From: Mesorhizobium sp. 113-3-3
Lineage (GTDB): Bacteria > Pseudomonadota > Alphaproteobacteria > Rhizobiales > Rhizobiaceae
Length of the DNA: 64,000 nt
Direction: 5' to 3'
Assembly: GCF_016756495.1 (NCBI RefSeq)
Contig: NZ_AP023243.1
Span: forward strand, 372,001 to 436,000
Shown here: piece after piece, positions 17,598-26,565 of the stretch
How the letters are laid out: each line of letters starts with the position of its first letter
Position numbering within the stretch: position 1 is the stretch's first letter
Made by a program: the position numbers and the translations under genes
The notes under the pieces: generated by a model
Told to the model about the DNA's origin: nothing
Databases searched by the model: none
Seen by the model: the letters and a program-made list of their open reading frames with translations, nothing else

Positions 17598-18980
17598 ATG
17601 CACAGCAGCGACAGTTCAAAGACGTCCATCGGTGGCATCAGCCGCGAGCGCATCGCGCACTTGCGCGAGACCGAAGGCGCAGCCTTCCGCAAGGCGCGGC
17701 CGAAATCGCAAGCCAAGGTCGGCAACGGCCTGCCGGGCTTCTTCGGCGGCGTGCCGATGCACTGGATGAACGACTGGCCGACGCCATTTCCGATCCTGGT
17801 CGACAGCGCCAAAGGCGCTGCGATCACCGACATAGACGGCAACAGGCTCGACGATTTCTGCCTTGGCGACACCGGCTCGATGTTCGGCCATTCGCCGCCG
17901 CCGGTGGCGCGCGCGATCCGTCGCCAGGCCGGACGCGGCCTGACCTATATGCTGCCTTCGGAAGACGCGCTTGCCATCGGGCCTTTGCTGCAGCAGCGTT
18001 TCGGCCTGCCGTTCTGGCAGATCGCGACGACGGCGACCGACGCCAACCGCTTCGCGCTGCGCGTTGCCCGTGCCGTCACGGGGCGCGAAAAGATCCTGGT
18101 CTTCAACGGCTGCTATCACGGCTCGGTCGACGAGACGATGGTGCGGCTGATCGACGGCAAGCCGGTCAACCGGCCAGGTCTGGCGGGCGAGTTCCGCGAC
18201 CTGACCCGCACGGCCAAGGTCATCGAGTTCAACGACATTGCGGCGCTTGAAGCAGCGCTCAAGGACAGGGATGTCGCCTGCGTCATCGCCGAGCCGGTGC
18301 TGACCAATTCGTGCATGGTGCTGGCCGATCCCGGCTTCCATGACGCGCTGCGCAGGCTGACGCGCGCGACCGGTACGCTGCTCCTGATCGACGAGACACA
18401 CACGATCTCGACCGGCCCAGGCGGCTACACCAGAAAATACGGTCTGGACCCGGACTTCTTCGTGCTGGGCAAGCCGATCGCCGGCGGTGTGCCGGCAAGT
18501 GTGTGGGGCATGAGCGACGAGGTCGCCTCGCGCTACGTCGACTACAACAGGACCAAGGAGCCCGGCTATTCCGGCATGGGCACGACACTGTCGGCCAACC
18601 CGCTGCAGTTCGCGGCGATGCGCGCCACGCTGGAAGAGGTGATGACGGCGGAGAATTATGACCGCATGGATCATCTGGCGCGGCGTCTGGATGCCGGGCT
18701 GACCGGGGTGATCGACCGTTACAATCTGCCCTGGCATGTGGCCCGCGTCGGTGCGCGCGTCGAGTTCATCTGCGCACCCGGCCCGTTGCGCAATGGCGCG
18801 CAAGCCGAGACCGCGCATGCGCCGGAACTGGAGGCCGCCATCCATGTCGCGCTGGTCAATCGCGGCGTGCTGATCGCGCCCTTCCACAACATGATGCTGA
18901 TCTCGCCGGCGACCAAAGGCGCCCAGGTCAACCGGCTGATCGCCGCCTTCGGCGCGGTTGCGGCGAAGCTTGCGGCATGA
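17598..18980 (+). CDS. Class III PLP-dependent aminotransferase (glutamate-1-semialdehyde aminomutase-like)
   Basis: A 460-residue fold-type I enzyme. The Schiff-base lysine is Lys292 in FFVLGKPIAGG, and the PLP-binding block LLIDETHTI precedes it. The N-terminal part has IDGNRLDDFCLGDTGSMFGH. It transfers amino groups between an omega-amine or beta-amino compound and an oxo acid, or acts as an aminomutase; the substrate is unknown. The stop overlaps the start of the glutamine-synthetase-like gene by 4 bases. That coupling suggests joint work on an amine that is gamma-glutamylated and transaminated. Confidence 0.85.
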   Translation: MHSSDSSKTSIGGISRERIAHLRETEGAAFRKARPKSQAKVGNGLPGFFGGVPMHWMNDWPTPFPILVDSAKGAAITDIDGNRLDDFCLGDTGSMFGHSPPPVARAIRRQAGRGLTYMLPSEDALAIGPLLQQRFGLPFWQIATTATDANRFALRVARAVTGREKILVFNGCYHGSVDETMVRLIDGKPVNRPGLAGEFRDLTRTAKVIEFNDIAALEAALKDRDVACVIAEPVLTNSCMVLADPGFHDALRRLTRATGTLLLIDETHTISTGPGGYTRKYGLDPDFFVLGKPIAGGVPASVWGMSDEVASRYVDYNRTKEPGYSGMGTTLSANPLQFAAMRATLEEVMTAENYDRMDHLARRLDAGLTGVIDRYNLPWHVARVGARVEFICAPGPLRNGAQAETAHAPELEAAIHVALVNRGVLIAPFHNMMLISPATKGAQVNRLIAAFGAVAAKLAA

Positions 18981-20392
18981 GACAAGCGGCCATGGACAAT
19001 GCCATCGTGACCTCACCGTCGGGGTCTTCGCCCACCGAGGCGCAAGCTTTTCTCGACGCCCATCCCGAGATCGAAGCCTTCGATATCGTGCTGACCGACG
19101 CCAATGGTGTCGGCCGCGGCAAGATCGTGCGCCGGCATGAGCTGAAAAGCATTTTCGAGGGCGGCCGGCATATGCCGATCTCCATTCTCGGCCTCGACAT
19201 CACCGGCGAGGACGTGCACGAGACCGGGCTGATCTGGACCACCGGCGACGGCGACCTCAGGGCATGGCCGATCCCCGGCACGTTGGTGCCGCTCTACGGC
19301 ACCAACCCGCCGCGCGGCCAGGTGCTGATGGCGATGTACCATCTCGATGGCCAGCCCATGTCGTCGGACCCACGCTTGGCTCTGGCCCGGCAGGTCGACA
19401 TATTGGCGGCCAAGGGGCTTTACCCGGCCGGCGCCTTCGAACTGGAATTCTTCCTGCTGGCCAACGAGCGCGATGCCGAGGGCAAGGTGCAGCCGGCGCG
19501 CGCCGTGCTCGATGGCCGTGTCTCGGGCAAGACGGAAGTCTATTCGGTCGACCATCTGCATGGCATGGAGCCGCTGTTCTCCGACATCTATGCCGCCGCC
19601 AAGGCGCAAGGCATTCCGGCCGAGACGGTGATATCGGAATATGCGCCGGGCCAGTACGAGCTGACGCTGAACTACCGCAAGGATGTGATGCGGGCGGCCG
19701 ACGACCTTGTCATGCTGAAGCGTCTGGTGCGGGCGCAGGCGCGCCGCCATGGCGTGACCGCATGTTTCATGGCCAAGCCGATCGAGAAATATGCCGGTTC
19801 GGGCATGCACTTCCATGTTTCGCTGCAGGACAAGGCCGGCCGCAACGTCTTTGCCGAAGCCGGCGGCGAGAGCTGGTCGCTGCCCCTGTTGCAAGGGCTT
19901 GGCGGCCTGATCCAGACGATGGCGGAATCGATGCTGGTGTTTGCGCCGCACGCCAATTCCTGGCGGCGTTTCGTTTCGCAATCCTATGCGCCGGTGGCGC
20001 CGACCTGGGGCGTCAACAACCGTTCGGTGGCGCTGCGCGTGCCGGCGGGCGACGCCAGGAACCGGCGCATTGAGCACCGGCCGTCCGGCGTCGACGCCAA
20101 TCCCTATCTGATCGCCGCAACGGTGCTCGCCGGCATCATCAAAGGCCTCGACGAAGGGCTCGATCCCGGTCCTGAGACGACCGGCAATGGTTATGAAGCG
20201 GCCGTCACGCGCACGACGATGCCCGCCGATTGGCGCGCAGCAATCGAAGCGGCCAAGGCCTCCAGCTTCCTGAAAGGCGCGCTCGGCGAGGATCTACACC
20301 GCACTTTCGTGGCGATCAAACAATCCGAATATCTGCGCGTGGCGCGCACCGTCAGCGAACTGGATTATCATCTCTACCTGCACGAGGTGTGA
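18977..20392 (+). CDS. Glutamine-synthetase-family ligase (possible gamma-glutamyl-polyamine/amine synthetase)
   Basis: A 471-residue protein of the GS fold. Seen are the beta-grasp region (FDIVLTDANGVGRGKIVRR), the catalytic start AFELEFFLLANERD, the ATP/metal block GSGMHFHVSLQDKAG, and NRSVALRVPAGD..RRIEHRPSG. It lacks the Tyr-adenylylation tail of housekeeping GlnA. With a coupled class III aminotransferase this fits PuuA-like gamma-glutamyl-amine ligases rather than ammonia assimilation. ATG at 18992 (MDNAIV) is an alternative start. The amidotransferase at 7078 could remove the glutamyl group, but it is 11 kb away. Confidence 0.85.
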   Translation: MRQAAMDNAIVTSPSGSSPTEAQAFLDAHPEIEAFDIVLTDANGVGRGKIVRRHELKSIFEGGRHMPISILGLDITGEDVHETGLIWTTGDGDLRAWPIPGTLVPLYGTNPPRGQVLMAMYHLDGQPMSSDPRLALARQVDILAAKGLYPAGAFELEFFLLANERDAEGKVQPARAVLDGRVSGKTEVYSVDHLHGMEPLFSDIYAAAKAQGIPAETVISEYAPGQYELTLNYRKDVMRAADDLVMLKRLVRAQARRHGVTACFMAKPIEKYAGSGMHFHVSLQDKAGRNVFAEAGGESWSLPLLQGLGGLIQTMAESMLVFAPHANSWRRFVSQSYAPVAPTWGVNNRSVALRVPAGDARNRRIEHRPSGVDANPYLIAATVLAGIIKGLDEGLDPGPETTGNGYEAAVTRTTMPADWRAAIEAAKASSFLKGALGEDLHRTFVAIKQSEYLRVARTVSELDYHLYLHEV

Positions 20393-20459
20393 CGACAGGA
20401 TGGGCGGCGATCACTTTTTTCGCCGCCTATGTCAAATGAGGTAGCGCGGCAGGGTTTCA

Positions 20460-20474
20460 GAACATATCATGAAC
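20460..20474 (+). promoter_or_regulatory. Alphaproteobacterial SOS (LexA) box
   Basis: GAACATATCATGAAC is an exact GAAC-N7-GAAC direct repeat, the LexA site of alphaproteobacteria (GTTC-N7-GTTC on the other strand). It ends 2 bases before the ATG of the radical SAM gene. Confidence 0.8.
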
Positions 20475-20476
20475 GA

Positions 20477-21712
20477 ATGAGCGCTCTCATCGTCCGTGAA
20501 AAGTTGGCAATCCTGTCCGATGCCGCCAAATATGATGCTTCCTGCGCCTCATCCGGCTCGGCGAAGAAGGATTCACTTAAATCCGGCGGCATCGGTTCCA
20601 CCGAAGGCATGGGCATCTGCCATTCCTACGCACCGGACGGCCGCTGCATTTCGCTGCTGAAAATCCTGCTCACCAATTTCTGCATCTATGATTGCAGTTA
20701 TTGCATCAACCGCTCGTCCTCGAATGTGAAGCGCGCCCGCTTCAGCATCGATGAGGTGGTGAAGCTGACCATGGATTTCTACCGGCGCAACTATATCGAG
20801 GGACTGTTCCTGTCCTCGGGCGTCATCCGCTCGCCGGATGAAACCATGGGCGAGATGGTCGAGGTGGCGCGGCGGCTGCGGCTGGAGGAAAAGTTCTCCG
20901 GCTATATCCATCTGAAGACCATTCCGGAAAGCTCTGCCGAACTGGTCGAGAAAGCCGGCCTTTATGCCGACAGGCTGTCGATCAATGTCGAACTGCCGAC
21001 CGATGAAGGCGTCAAGAAACTGGCACCGGAAAAGAAGCCCGAAACCATCCGCCTTTCGATGGCCAGGCTGCGCCAGAAGATGGAGGAAAAGGCCGAGCCG
21101 ACGCTGAGGACCAAGAAGCGCGAGCGCTTCGCGCCCGGCGGCCAGTCGACGCAGATGATCGTCGGCGCCGACAAGACATCCGATGACGGCATATTGCACA
21201 CCAGCGCGCGGCTCTATGGCAGCTATCATCTGCGCCGCGTTTACTACTCGGCCTTCAGTCCGATACCGGACTCCTCGTCGTCCCTGCCGCTGCAGAAACC
21301 GCCGCTGATGCGCGAACACCGGCTTTATCAGGCCGACTGGCTGATGCGGTTCTATGGGTTCTCGCAGCCGGAAATCCTGGCCGGGAGCAGCGACGGCATG
21401 CTCGACCTTGCCATCGACCCCAAACTCGCCTGGGCGCTACGCAATCGCGGGCAGTTCCCGGTCGACGTGAACCGGGCAGACCGCGAGGCCCTGCTGCGCG
21501 TGCCCGGCCTCGGCACCAAGGTGGTGGCGAAAATCCTGGAGACCCGCCGGCACCGAAGGCTGCGGCTTGAAGATGTCGGGCGGATTTGCCAGTCGATCGC
21601 CAAGCTCAGGCCGTTCATCATCGCCGAAGGCTGGTCGCCGGGAACGCTCACCGACAAGCCGGGCTTGCGCGACAAGATCGTGCGCTCCTGCGAACAACTT
21701 TCGCTGTTTTGA
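20477..21712 (+). CDS. Putative DNA modification/repair radical SAM protein (TIGR03916 type) with C-terminal HhH
   Basis: A 411-residue radical SAM enzyme. The cluster motif is CIYDCSYC (CX3CX2C, about residues 76-83). The C-terminus carries a helix-hairpin-helix (DVNRADREALLRVPGLGTKV), a DNA-binding motif. Start 20477 gives MSALIVREKLAILSDAAKY. The frame upstream is open to 20429 but would cross the SOS box. The next gene starts 2 bases after the stop. This pair recurs in aerobic bacteria; the chemical reaction on DNA is not established. The LexA box predicts induction by DNA damage. Confidence 0.85.
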   Translation: MSALIVREKLAILSDAAKYDASCASSGSAKKDSLKSGGIGSTEGMGICHSYAPDGRCISLLKILLTNFCIYDCSYCINRSSSNVKRARFSIDEVVKLTMDFYRRNYIEGLFLSSGVIRSPDETMGEMVEVARRLRLEEKFSGYIHLKTIPESSAELVEKAGLYADRLSINVELPTDEGVKKLAPEKKPETIRLSMARLRQKMEEKAEPTLRTKKRERFAPGGQSTQMIVGADKTSDDGILHTSARLYGSYHLRRVYYSAFSPIPDSSSSLPLQKPPLMREHRLYQADWLMRFYGFSQPEILAGSSDGMLDLAIDPKLAWALRNRGQFPVDVNRADREALLRVPGLGTKVVAKILETRRHRRLRLEDVGRICQSIAKLRPFIIAEGWSPGTLTDKPGLRDKIVRSCEQLSLF

Positions 21713-21714
21713 CC

Positions 21715-23184
21715 ATGCGGCCGGCCGAGCTCAATCTTGTCCGATACAGTGTCAGGCTTGAAAGCGAAACCGACTTTTCGGGCTGGCGCGACGCGGCACG
21801 GCGGCTGGCGTTGAACGAGATCAAGCCCGAAGACATCAGCTGGCATGTCGCGGCCGATTCAGACCGGCGTCCGAGTGATTTGCCGACTGTGCCTGCCGGC
21901 GCACAACTGGCGGTACCGCGCGATTTCATCGCGCGTGCCGAGACCGCCTTCTGCCATTCTGACCCCTCCCGGTTCGCCTTTCTCTACCGGCTGCTGTGGC
22001 GGCTGCGTAGTGAGCCCAAGCTGCTGGCGATCGCATCCGATCCCGACACCAGGCGGCTCGAGGCGATGGAAAAGGCGGTGCGGCGCGACAGCCACAAGAT
22101 GCACGCCTTCGTCCGCTTCCGGAAGATCGGCGAAGGTAACGACGAGCGTTATGTTGCCTGGTTCGAGCCCGATCATTTCATCGTCGAGCGCAATGCGGAT
22201 TTCTTCGTCAGGCGCTTCACCGGCATGCGCTGGACGATCCTGACGCCTTACGCTTCCGCCGACTGGGACGGCGAAAGGCTGGCGATCGGGCCGGGCGCGG
22301 CCAAGGGCGATGCGCCTGATCAGGACGATACCGAGGCGCTGTGGCGCACCTATTTCGAGAACATCTTCAATCCGGCGCGGCTGAAGGTGAAGGCCATGCA
22401 GAAGGAGATGCCGAAGAAATATTGGCGGAACCTTCCCGAGGCCTCGCTCATTCCAGATCTGATCGCAGGAGCGGACAAGGCCGCCAAGGAAATGATCGCC
22501 AGAATGCCGACAACGCCCGCACCGCATCACGCCAAGGTGCAGGCAAAGCATTGGCCCAGGCGTGAACCGACACAATCGCCGAATGATGACGACGCCGGCA
22601 GCATTTCAGAGTTGCGCGAGGCCGCGAAAGGCTGCCGCCGCTGTCCGCTTTGGCGCGATGCGACGCAGACCGTGTTCGGCGAAGGGCCTGACAATGCGAA
22701 GGTCATCTTCGTCGGCGAACAGCCCGGCGACCAGGAGGATCTCGCCGGCAAACCTTTCGTCGGCCCCGCCGGCAAGGTGTTCGACGCCATCCTCGATGAC
22801 GCTGGCGTGGACCGGCAAAAGGTCTACGTCACCAACGCGGTCAAGCACTTCAAATTCGAGCCGCGCGGCAAGCGCCGCATCCATTCCAAACCGAATGCCG
22901 GCGAAGTACAGGCCTGTCGCTGGTGGATCGACCGGGAATTCGCGCTGATCAAGCCGGAGCTAGCCGTGGCGCTCGGCGCAACGGCTGCCTTGTCATTGCT
23001 GGGTAAAGCTATTCCGGTGACGAAAATGCGCGGCCAGGTGATCGAGCGCGAGGATGGGCTGAGGGTTTTCATCACCATCCACCCGTCATTTATCCTGCGC
23101 ATTCAGGAGCCGGCGGAGAAGGAAGCCGAGCGAGAGCGGTTTTTGCAGGATATGAGAGAGGTGAAGCGGCTGATGGCCGCGTGA
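21715..23184 (+). CDS. DUF4130 (TIGR03915) - UdgX fusion, uracil-DNA cross-linking glycosylase
   Basis: A 489-residue two-part protein. Residues 1-260 match DUF4130 (RDSHKMHAFVRFRKIGEG, then VAWFEPDHFIVERNADFF and MRWTILTPYASADWDG). After a linker of about 30 residues, 295-489 is a family-4-like uracil-DNA glycosylase with GEQPGDQEDLAGKPFVGPAG, the UdgX-specific KRRIH loop (His390) and IHPSFILR. In M. smegmatis UdgX the loop histidine bonds covalently to the abasic sugar. The ATG at 21715 lies 2 bases after the radical SAM stop. It should act on uracil in DNA, under SOS control. Confidence 0.88.
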   Translation: MRPAELNLVRYSVRLESETDFSGWRDAARRLALNEIKPEDISWHVAADSDRRPSDLPTVPAGAQLAVPRDFIARAETAFCHSDPSRFAFLYRLLWRLRSEPKLLAIASDPDTRRLEAMEKAVRRDSHKMHAFVRFRKIGEGNDERYVAWFEPDHFIVERNADFFVRRFTGMRWTILTPYASADWDGERLAIGPGAAKGDAPDQDDTEALWRTYFENIFNPARLKVKAMQKEMPKKYWRNLPEASLIPDLIAGADKAAKEMIARMPTTPAPHHAKVQAKHWPRREPTQSPNDDDAGSISELREAAKGCRRCPLWRDATQTVFGEGPDNAKVIFVGEQPGDQEDLAGKPFVGPAGKVFDAILDDAGVDRQKVYVTNAVKHFKFEPRGKRRIHSKPNAGEVQACRWWIDREFALIKPELAVALGATAALSLLGKAIPVTKMRGQVIEREDGLRVFITIHPSFILRIQEPAEKEAERERFLQDMREVKRLMAA

Positions 23185-23227
23185 TCTGGTTGTCGGTCGG
23201 CGCCGGCCTCATTGCCCTGCCGGGCAT

Positions 23228-23370
23228 TTCTCCCCGTATAGTGACGGGGAGAAAGACGCTGTCTTCGCGCTTTCGCCAATCGTCGGCGTCTCAAGAAGGT
23301 TGCAAAGGCGCACCTAGCTCCCTTCTCCCCGTCACTATACGGGGAGAAGGTGCCGGCAGGCGGATGAGGG
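23228..23370. repeat. Rhizobial palindromic mosaic repeat
   Basis: Two copies of a self-complementary 26-base hairpin (TTCTCCCCGT and its complement around a TATAGTG-type loop) lie inverted at 23228-23253 and 23323-23348. GGCAGGCGGATGAGGGGC follows. It fills the gap between the convergent udgX-fusion and glycerate kinase genes. The same hairpin and tail occur at 51160-51266. Confidence 0.8.
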
Positions 23371-23407
23371 GCAGCGCCAACGTTTGTGTTAAGAGCAGGC
23401 ACGCGCT

Positions 23408-24673
23408 CTACCGAATGAGGATCGCCCTCAAATCATTGACATTCGTGCCGGTCGGCCCCGGCACGAAGAGATCGCCGACCGCGTTGAACGCCGTCCAGGC
23501 ATTGTTGCCGGCCAGCATCGCCTTGGCATCAACACCGGCCGCGCGCATGCGCGACACGGTCGAGCCGTCGGCGAAAGCCCCGGCATTGTCTTCCGAGCCG
23601 TCGATGCCGTCGGTATCGGCGGCCATCGCGTGAATGCCTTGCACGCCGTTGATGCCGACGGCGAAGGCGAGCAGGAATTCCGAATTGCGGCCGCCCTTGC
23701 CTTTTGCGCGCAAGGTCACTGTCGTTTCGCCGCCCGAGAGAATGAGCACCGGCTTCGCAAAAGGCCGGTTGCGCGTCGCGACTTCGCGCGCGATGGCCGC
23801 GTGGACGCCGCCGACCTCACGCGCTTCGCCCTCGATGGCATCGGAGAGGATGACGGCTTCTATGCCTTGCCGTTTGGCTTCGGCAGCCGCTGCTTCCAGC
23901 GACACGCCGGCCGAGGCGATCAGATGCACCTCGTTGCTCGAAAAGCGCCGATCGCCGGGATCCGGCGCATCGGCCGCCGGCGAACTGATATGCGCCATCA
24001 CCGAGGCGGGCAGCTTCATGCCATAGGCCGCTATCGAGGCCAGCGCGTCTTCCCGGCTGCCGGTGTCAGGGACCGTCGGCCCAGAGGCGACGAGGGCCGG
24101 GTTGTCGCCGGGAATGTCGGAGACCACCAGCGACACCACCCTGGCCGGCCAGGCGGCGCCGGCCAGGCGGCCGCCTTTGATGGTGGAGACATGCTTGCGG
24201 ATGGTGTTCATCGCCGCGATCGGCGCGCCGGAGGCAAGCAGCGCCTCGTTGACGGCGATCTCGTCGGCCAGGGTCAGCCCGGCGGCAGGCGACGGCAACA
24301 GCGCCGAACCGCCACCGGAAATCAGCGCCACGACCAGATCGTCCTCAGTGAGACCCTGGACCTTGGCGAGCAGACGGCGCGAGGCCTCAAGGCCGGCGGC
24401 GTCCGGCACCGGATGCGCCGCTTCGATGATCTCGATGCGCTCGCATTTGGCGCCATAGCCGTAGCGGGTGACGACCAGCCCTTCGATCGGCCCGTCCCAG
24501 ACCTTCTCGAAGGCAGCCGCCATCTGCGCCGAGCCTTTGCCGGCACCGATGACGATGGTGCGGCCCTTTGGCCTGGCCGGCAGATGATCCCTGATCGTCC
24601 GTTCCGGATCGGCTGCGGCAACGGCGGCGTTGAAGATCGAGGTGAGGAAAGCCTTGGGGTCGAGCACGGTCAT
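23408..24673 (-). CDS. gckA: Glycerate 2-kinase (MOFRL/GckA family)
   Basis: A 421-residue kinase with the N-terminal GCKA domain (RTIVIGAGKGSAQMA, then DLVVALISGGGSALLPSPA) and the C-terminal MOFRL domain (VLILSGGETTVTLRAKGKGG, MAADTDGIDGSEDNAGAF). It makes 2-phosphoglycerate from D-glycerate, joining glyoxylate-derived carbon to glycolysis. The open frame extends to 25021, but the ATG at 24673 fits the family and overlaps the stop of the upstream gene (ATGA). It lies in one leftward run with puuD and guaD, so it may dispose of glyoxylate from purine breakdown via glycerate. Confidence 0.87.
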   Translation of the reverse strand: MTVLDPKAFLTSIFNAAVAAADPERTIRDHLPARPKGRTIVIGAGKGSAQMAAAFEKVWDGPIEGLVVTRYGYGAKCERIEIIEAAHPVPDAAGLEASRRLLAKVQGLTEDDLVVALISGGGSALLPSPAAGLTLADEIAVNEALLASGAPIAAMNTIRKHVSTIKGGRLAGAAWPARVVSLVVSDIPGDNPALVASGPTVPDTGSREDALASIAAYGMKLPASVMAHISSPAADAPDPGDRRFSSNEVHLIASAGVSLEAAAAEAKRQGIEAVILSDAIEGEAREVGGVHAAIAREVATRNRPFAKPVLILSGGETTVTLRAKGKGGRNSEFLLAFAVGINGVQGIHAMAADTDGIDGSEDNAGAFADGSTVSRMRAAGVDAKAMLAGNNAWTAFNAVGDLFVPGPTGTNVNDLRAILIR

Positions 24674-25173
24674 TCGGGTTCCGCAGCCAGCGCCAGTCCA
24701 CGCTTGTCGACCCCCAGGTGATCGCACAGCGCATCGACGACAACACCATGATCCTCGCGCTCCGGCAGCCCGGAAACCGCTATCACGCCGATGACGCCGG
24801 CGCCCTTGACCGTCACCGGAAAACCGCCGCCGGCGAGCACATAGTCCGAGATGTCGAGGCCCTCGCCGATCTTGAAGGCGCGGTCGGGGCGCTGCTGCTC
24901 CAGCACCATGCGATAAGTGCTTCTGAGAAATCGCCTGACGACATTGATCTTGCGGCGCGCCCAGTCGGGATTCGAAGCATTCGACCCCGGCATGGCGGCA
25001 TAGAACAGCGGCCGGTCCCACAGCCTGATGTCGACGATGATGGGCAGGTTTTCGGCGAGCGCGCGCTCGCGAATGGCGGAGCCGATCTTGAAAGCGACGG
25101 CCTCATCGAAGGCGGGAAAGACCAGCGTCTCTTCCTGTTTCCGGATCAGAGCGATGTCGTCCGCAGCGGCCAT
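24670..25173 (-). CDS. Heme-degrading-domain / UPF0303 family protein (HbpS-GlcG-like)
   Basis: A 167-residue single-domain protein with the family blocks DEAVAFKIGSAIRERALAE, RLWDRPLFYAAMPGS and VLAGGGFPVTVKGAGVIGVI. Family members have been linked to heme binding/degradation or small cofactor-binding roles; the role here is unknown. It is coupled to glycerate kinase by a 4-base overlap and follows guaD by 52 bases on the same strand. Confidence 0.75.
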   Translation of the reverse strand: MAAADDIALIRKQEETLVFPAFDEAVAFKIGSAIRERALAENLPIIVDIRLWDRPLFYAAMPGSNASNPDWARRKINVVRRFLRSTYRMVLEQQRPDRAFKIGEGLDISDYVLAGGGFPVTVKGAGVIGVIAVSGLPEREDHGVVVDALCDHLGVDKRGLALAAEPE

Positions 25174-25225
25174 GTCGTTCCCCTGTCAACTTCGCCGCAC
25201 GCTTTGACCGATGGCTGCCGCCGGG

Positions 25226-26563
25226 TCAAGCAATGAACGCATCTGGCGCTCGATTCGCCATGTCGCTCTTGGCCGCCCGCCCCGCGACATAGACCTCGCG
25301 CACCGCGCGATCGTCGCCCAGCGTCTGCAGCAGGAACAATTCCTGCGCCAGCGTCTGCGCCGTTTCCATCCTGAGCCGCATCGCCGGCGTCGCCCTGGCA
25401 TCGAGCACGACGATGTCGGCGTCGGTGCCTTCATCCAGCGTACCGATCTTCTGCACCACCGACAGCGCCTCGGCATTTCCGCGCGTGATCTGCCAGAAGG
25501 ACTGGAAGGGATTGAGCTTCTCGCCGTTCAGCGCGATCACCTTGTAGCCCTCGTCCATGGTGCGCAGCATGGAGTAATTGGTGCCACCGCCGACATCGGT
25601 GGCGGAGGCTATGCGCAGCGGCTTTTCCCGGCGGCGAAAGCGCTGGTAGTCGAACAGGCCGGAGCCGAGGAAAAGATTCGAGGTCGGGCAGAACACCGCC
25701 ACAGAACCGCTCTGCGAAAGCGCGTCGGCCTCACGCTCCGACAGGTGGATGCAGTGGCCGAACAGGCTGTTTTTGCCCAGCAACCCGTAATGTTCGTAGA
25801 CGTCGGTGTAGTCGCGCGACCAGGGATAAAGCTGTTGCGTGAAGGCGATCTCGGCGTGGTTTTCCGACAGATGCGTCTGCATATGCAGGTCGGGGTGCTC
25901 GCGGCAGAGCGCGCCGGCCATCTCCATCTGCTCCGGCGAGGAGGTTATGGCGAAGCGCGGCGTGATGGCGTAGTGCTGGCGCCCCTTGCCATGCCACTCC
26001 TTGATCAGCGCCTTGGTGTCGTCGTAGCCGGATTGCGGCGTGTCGAGCACACCTTCGGGGGCATTGCGGTCCATCATCACCTTGCCGGCGATGTTGAGCA
26101 TGTTGCGGTCATGCGATTCGGCGAAAAAGGCTTCGGCGGAAGCCTTGTGCACCGAGCAGTAGGCGGTGACCGTCGTGGTTCCGTGCCGCACCATCTCGTC
26201 AAGAAATAGCCGCGCGATGCGGCGGCCATGCTGCGCGTTGGCGAACTTCGTCTCTTCCGGGAAAGTATAGGTGTTCAGCCAGTCGAGCAGTTCGGCGCCA
26301 TAGGAGGCGATGACCTGCATCTGCGGGAAATGCACATGGGTATCGATGAAGCCGGGCAGCAAAAGATGCGGCCGGTGATCGATCTTTTTTACCCCCTCGC
26401 CGGCCTGTTTCTCGACATCCGCATAGGCGCCTGATGCAACGATCCTGCCGTCGCCGATCAGCAGGCCGCCATCTTCCTCGTAGCGCCAGGCCGAATGGTC
26501 GTCGATGGTTTCGGGCCAGCGCACGAAGGACAGCGTGCGGCCGCGCAGAAGTGTCGAACTCAT
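25226..26563 (-). CDS. guaD: Guanine deaminase
   Basis: A 445-residue amidohydrolase converting guanine to xanthine plus ammonia. The metal and family motifs are PGFIDTHVHFPQMQVIASYG, the HLSENHAEI histidine, GHCIHLSE and the late metal aspartate in IASATDVGGGTNYSML, all characteristic of GuaD. The start is 2 bases after the puuD stop, so the two are certainly one operon. Product xanthine is the substrate of the xdhAB enzyme encoded 7 kb away. Confidence 0.93.
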   Translation of the reverse strand: MSSTLLRGRTLSFVRWPETIDDHSAWRYEEDGGLLIGDGRIVASGAYADVEKQAGEGVKKIDHRPHLLLPGFIDTHVHFPQMQVIASYGAELLDWLNTYTFPEETKFANAQHGRRIARLFLDEMVRHGTTTVTAYCSVHKASAEAFFAESHDRNMLNIAGKVMMDRNAPEGVLDTPQSGYDDTKALIKEWHGKGRQHYAITPRFAITSSPEQMEMAGALCREHPDLHMQTHLSENHAEIAFTQQLYPWSRDYTDVYEHYGLLGKNSLFGHCIHLSEREADALSQSGSVAVFCPTSNLFLGSGLFDYQRFRRREKPLRIASATDVGGGTNYSMLRTMDEGYKVIALNGEKLNPFQSFWQITRGNAEALSVVQKIGTLDEGTDADIVVLDARATPAMRLRMETAQTLAQELFLLQTLGDDRAVREVYVAGRAAKSDMANRAPDAFIA

Positions 26564-26565
26564 GC

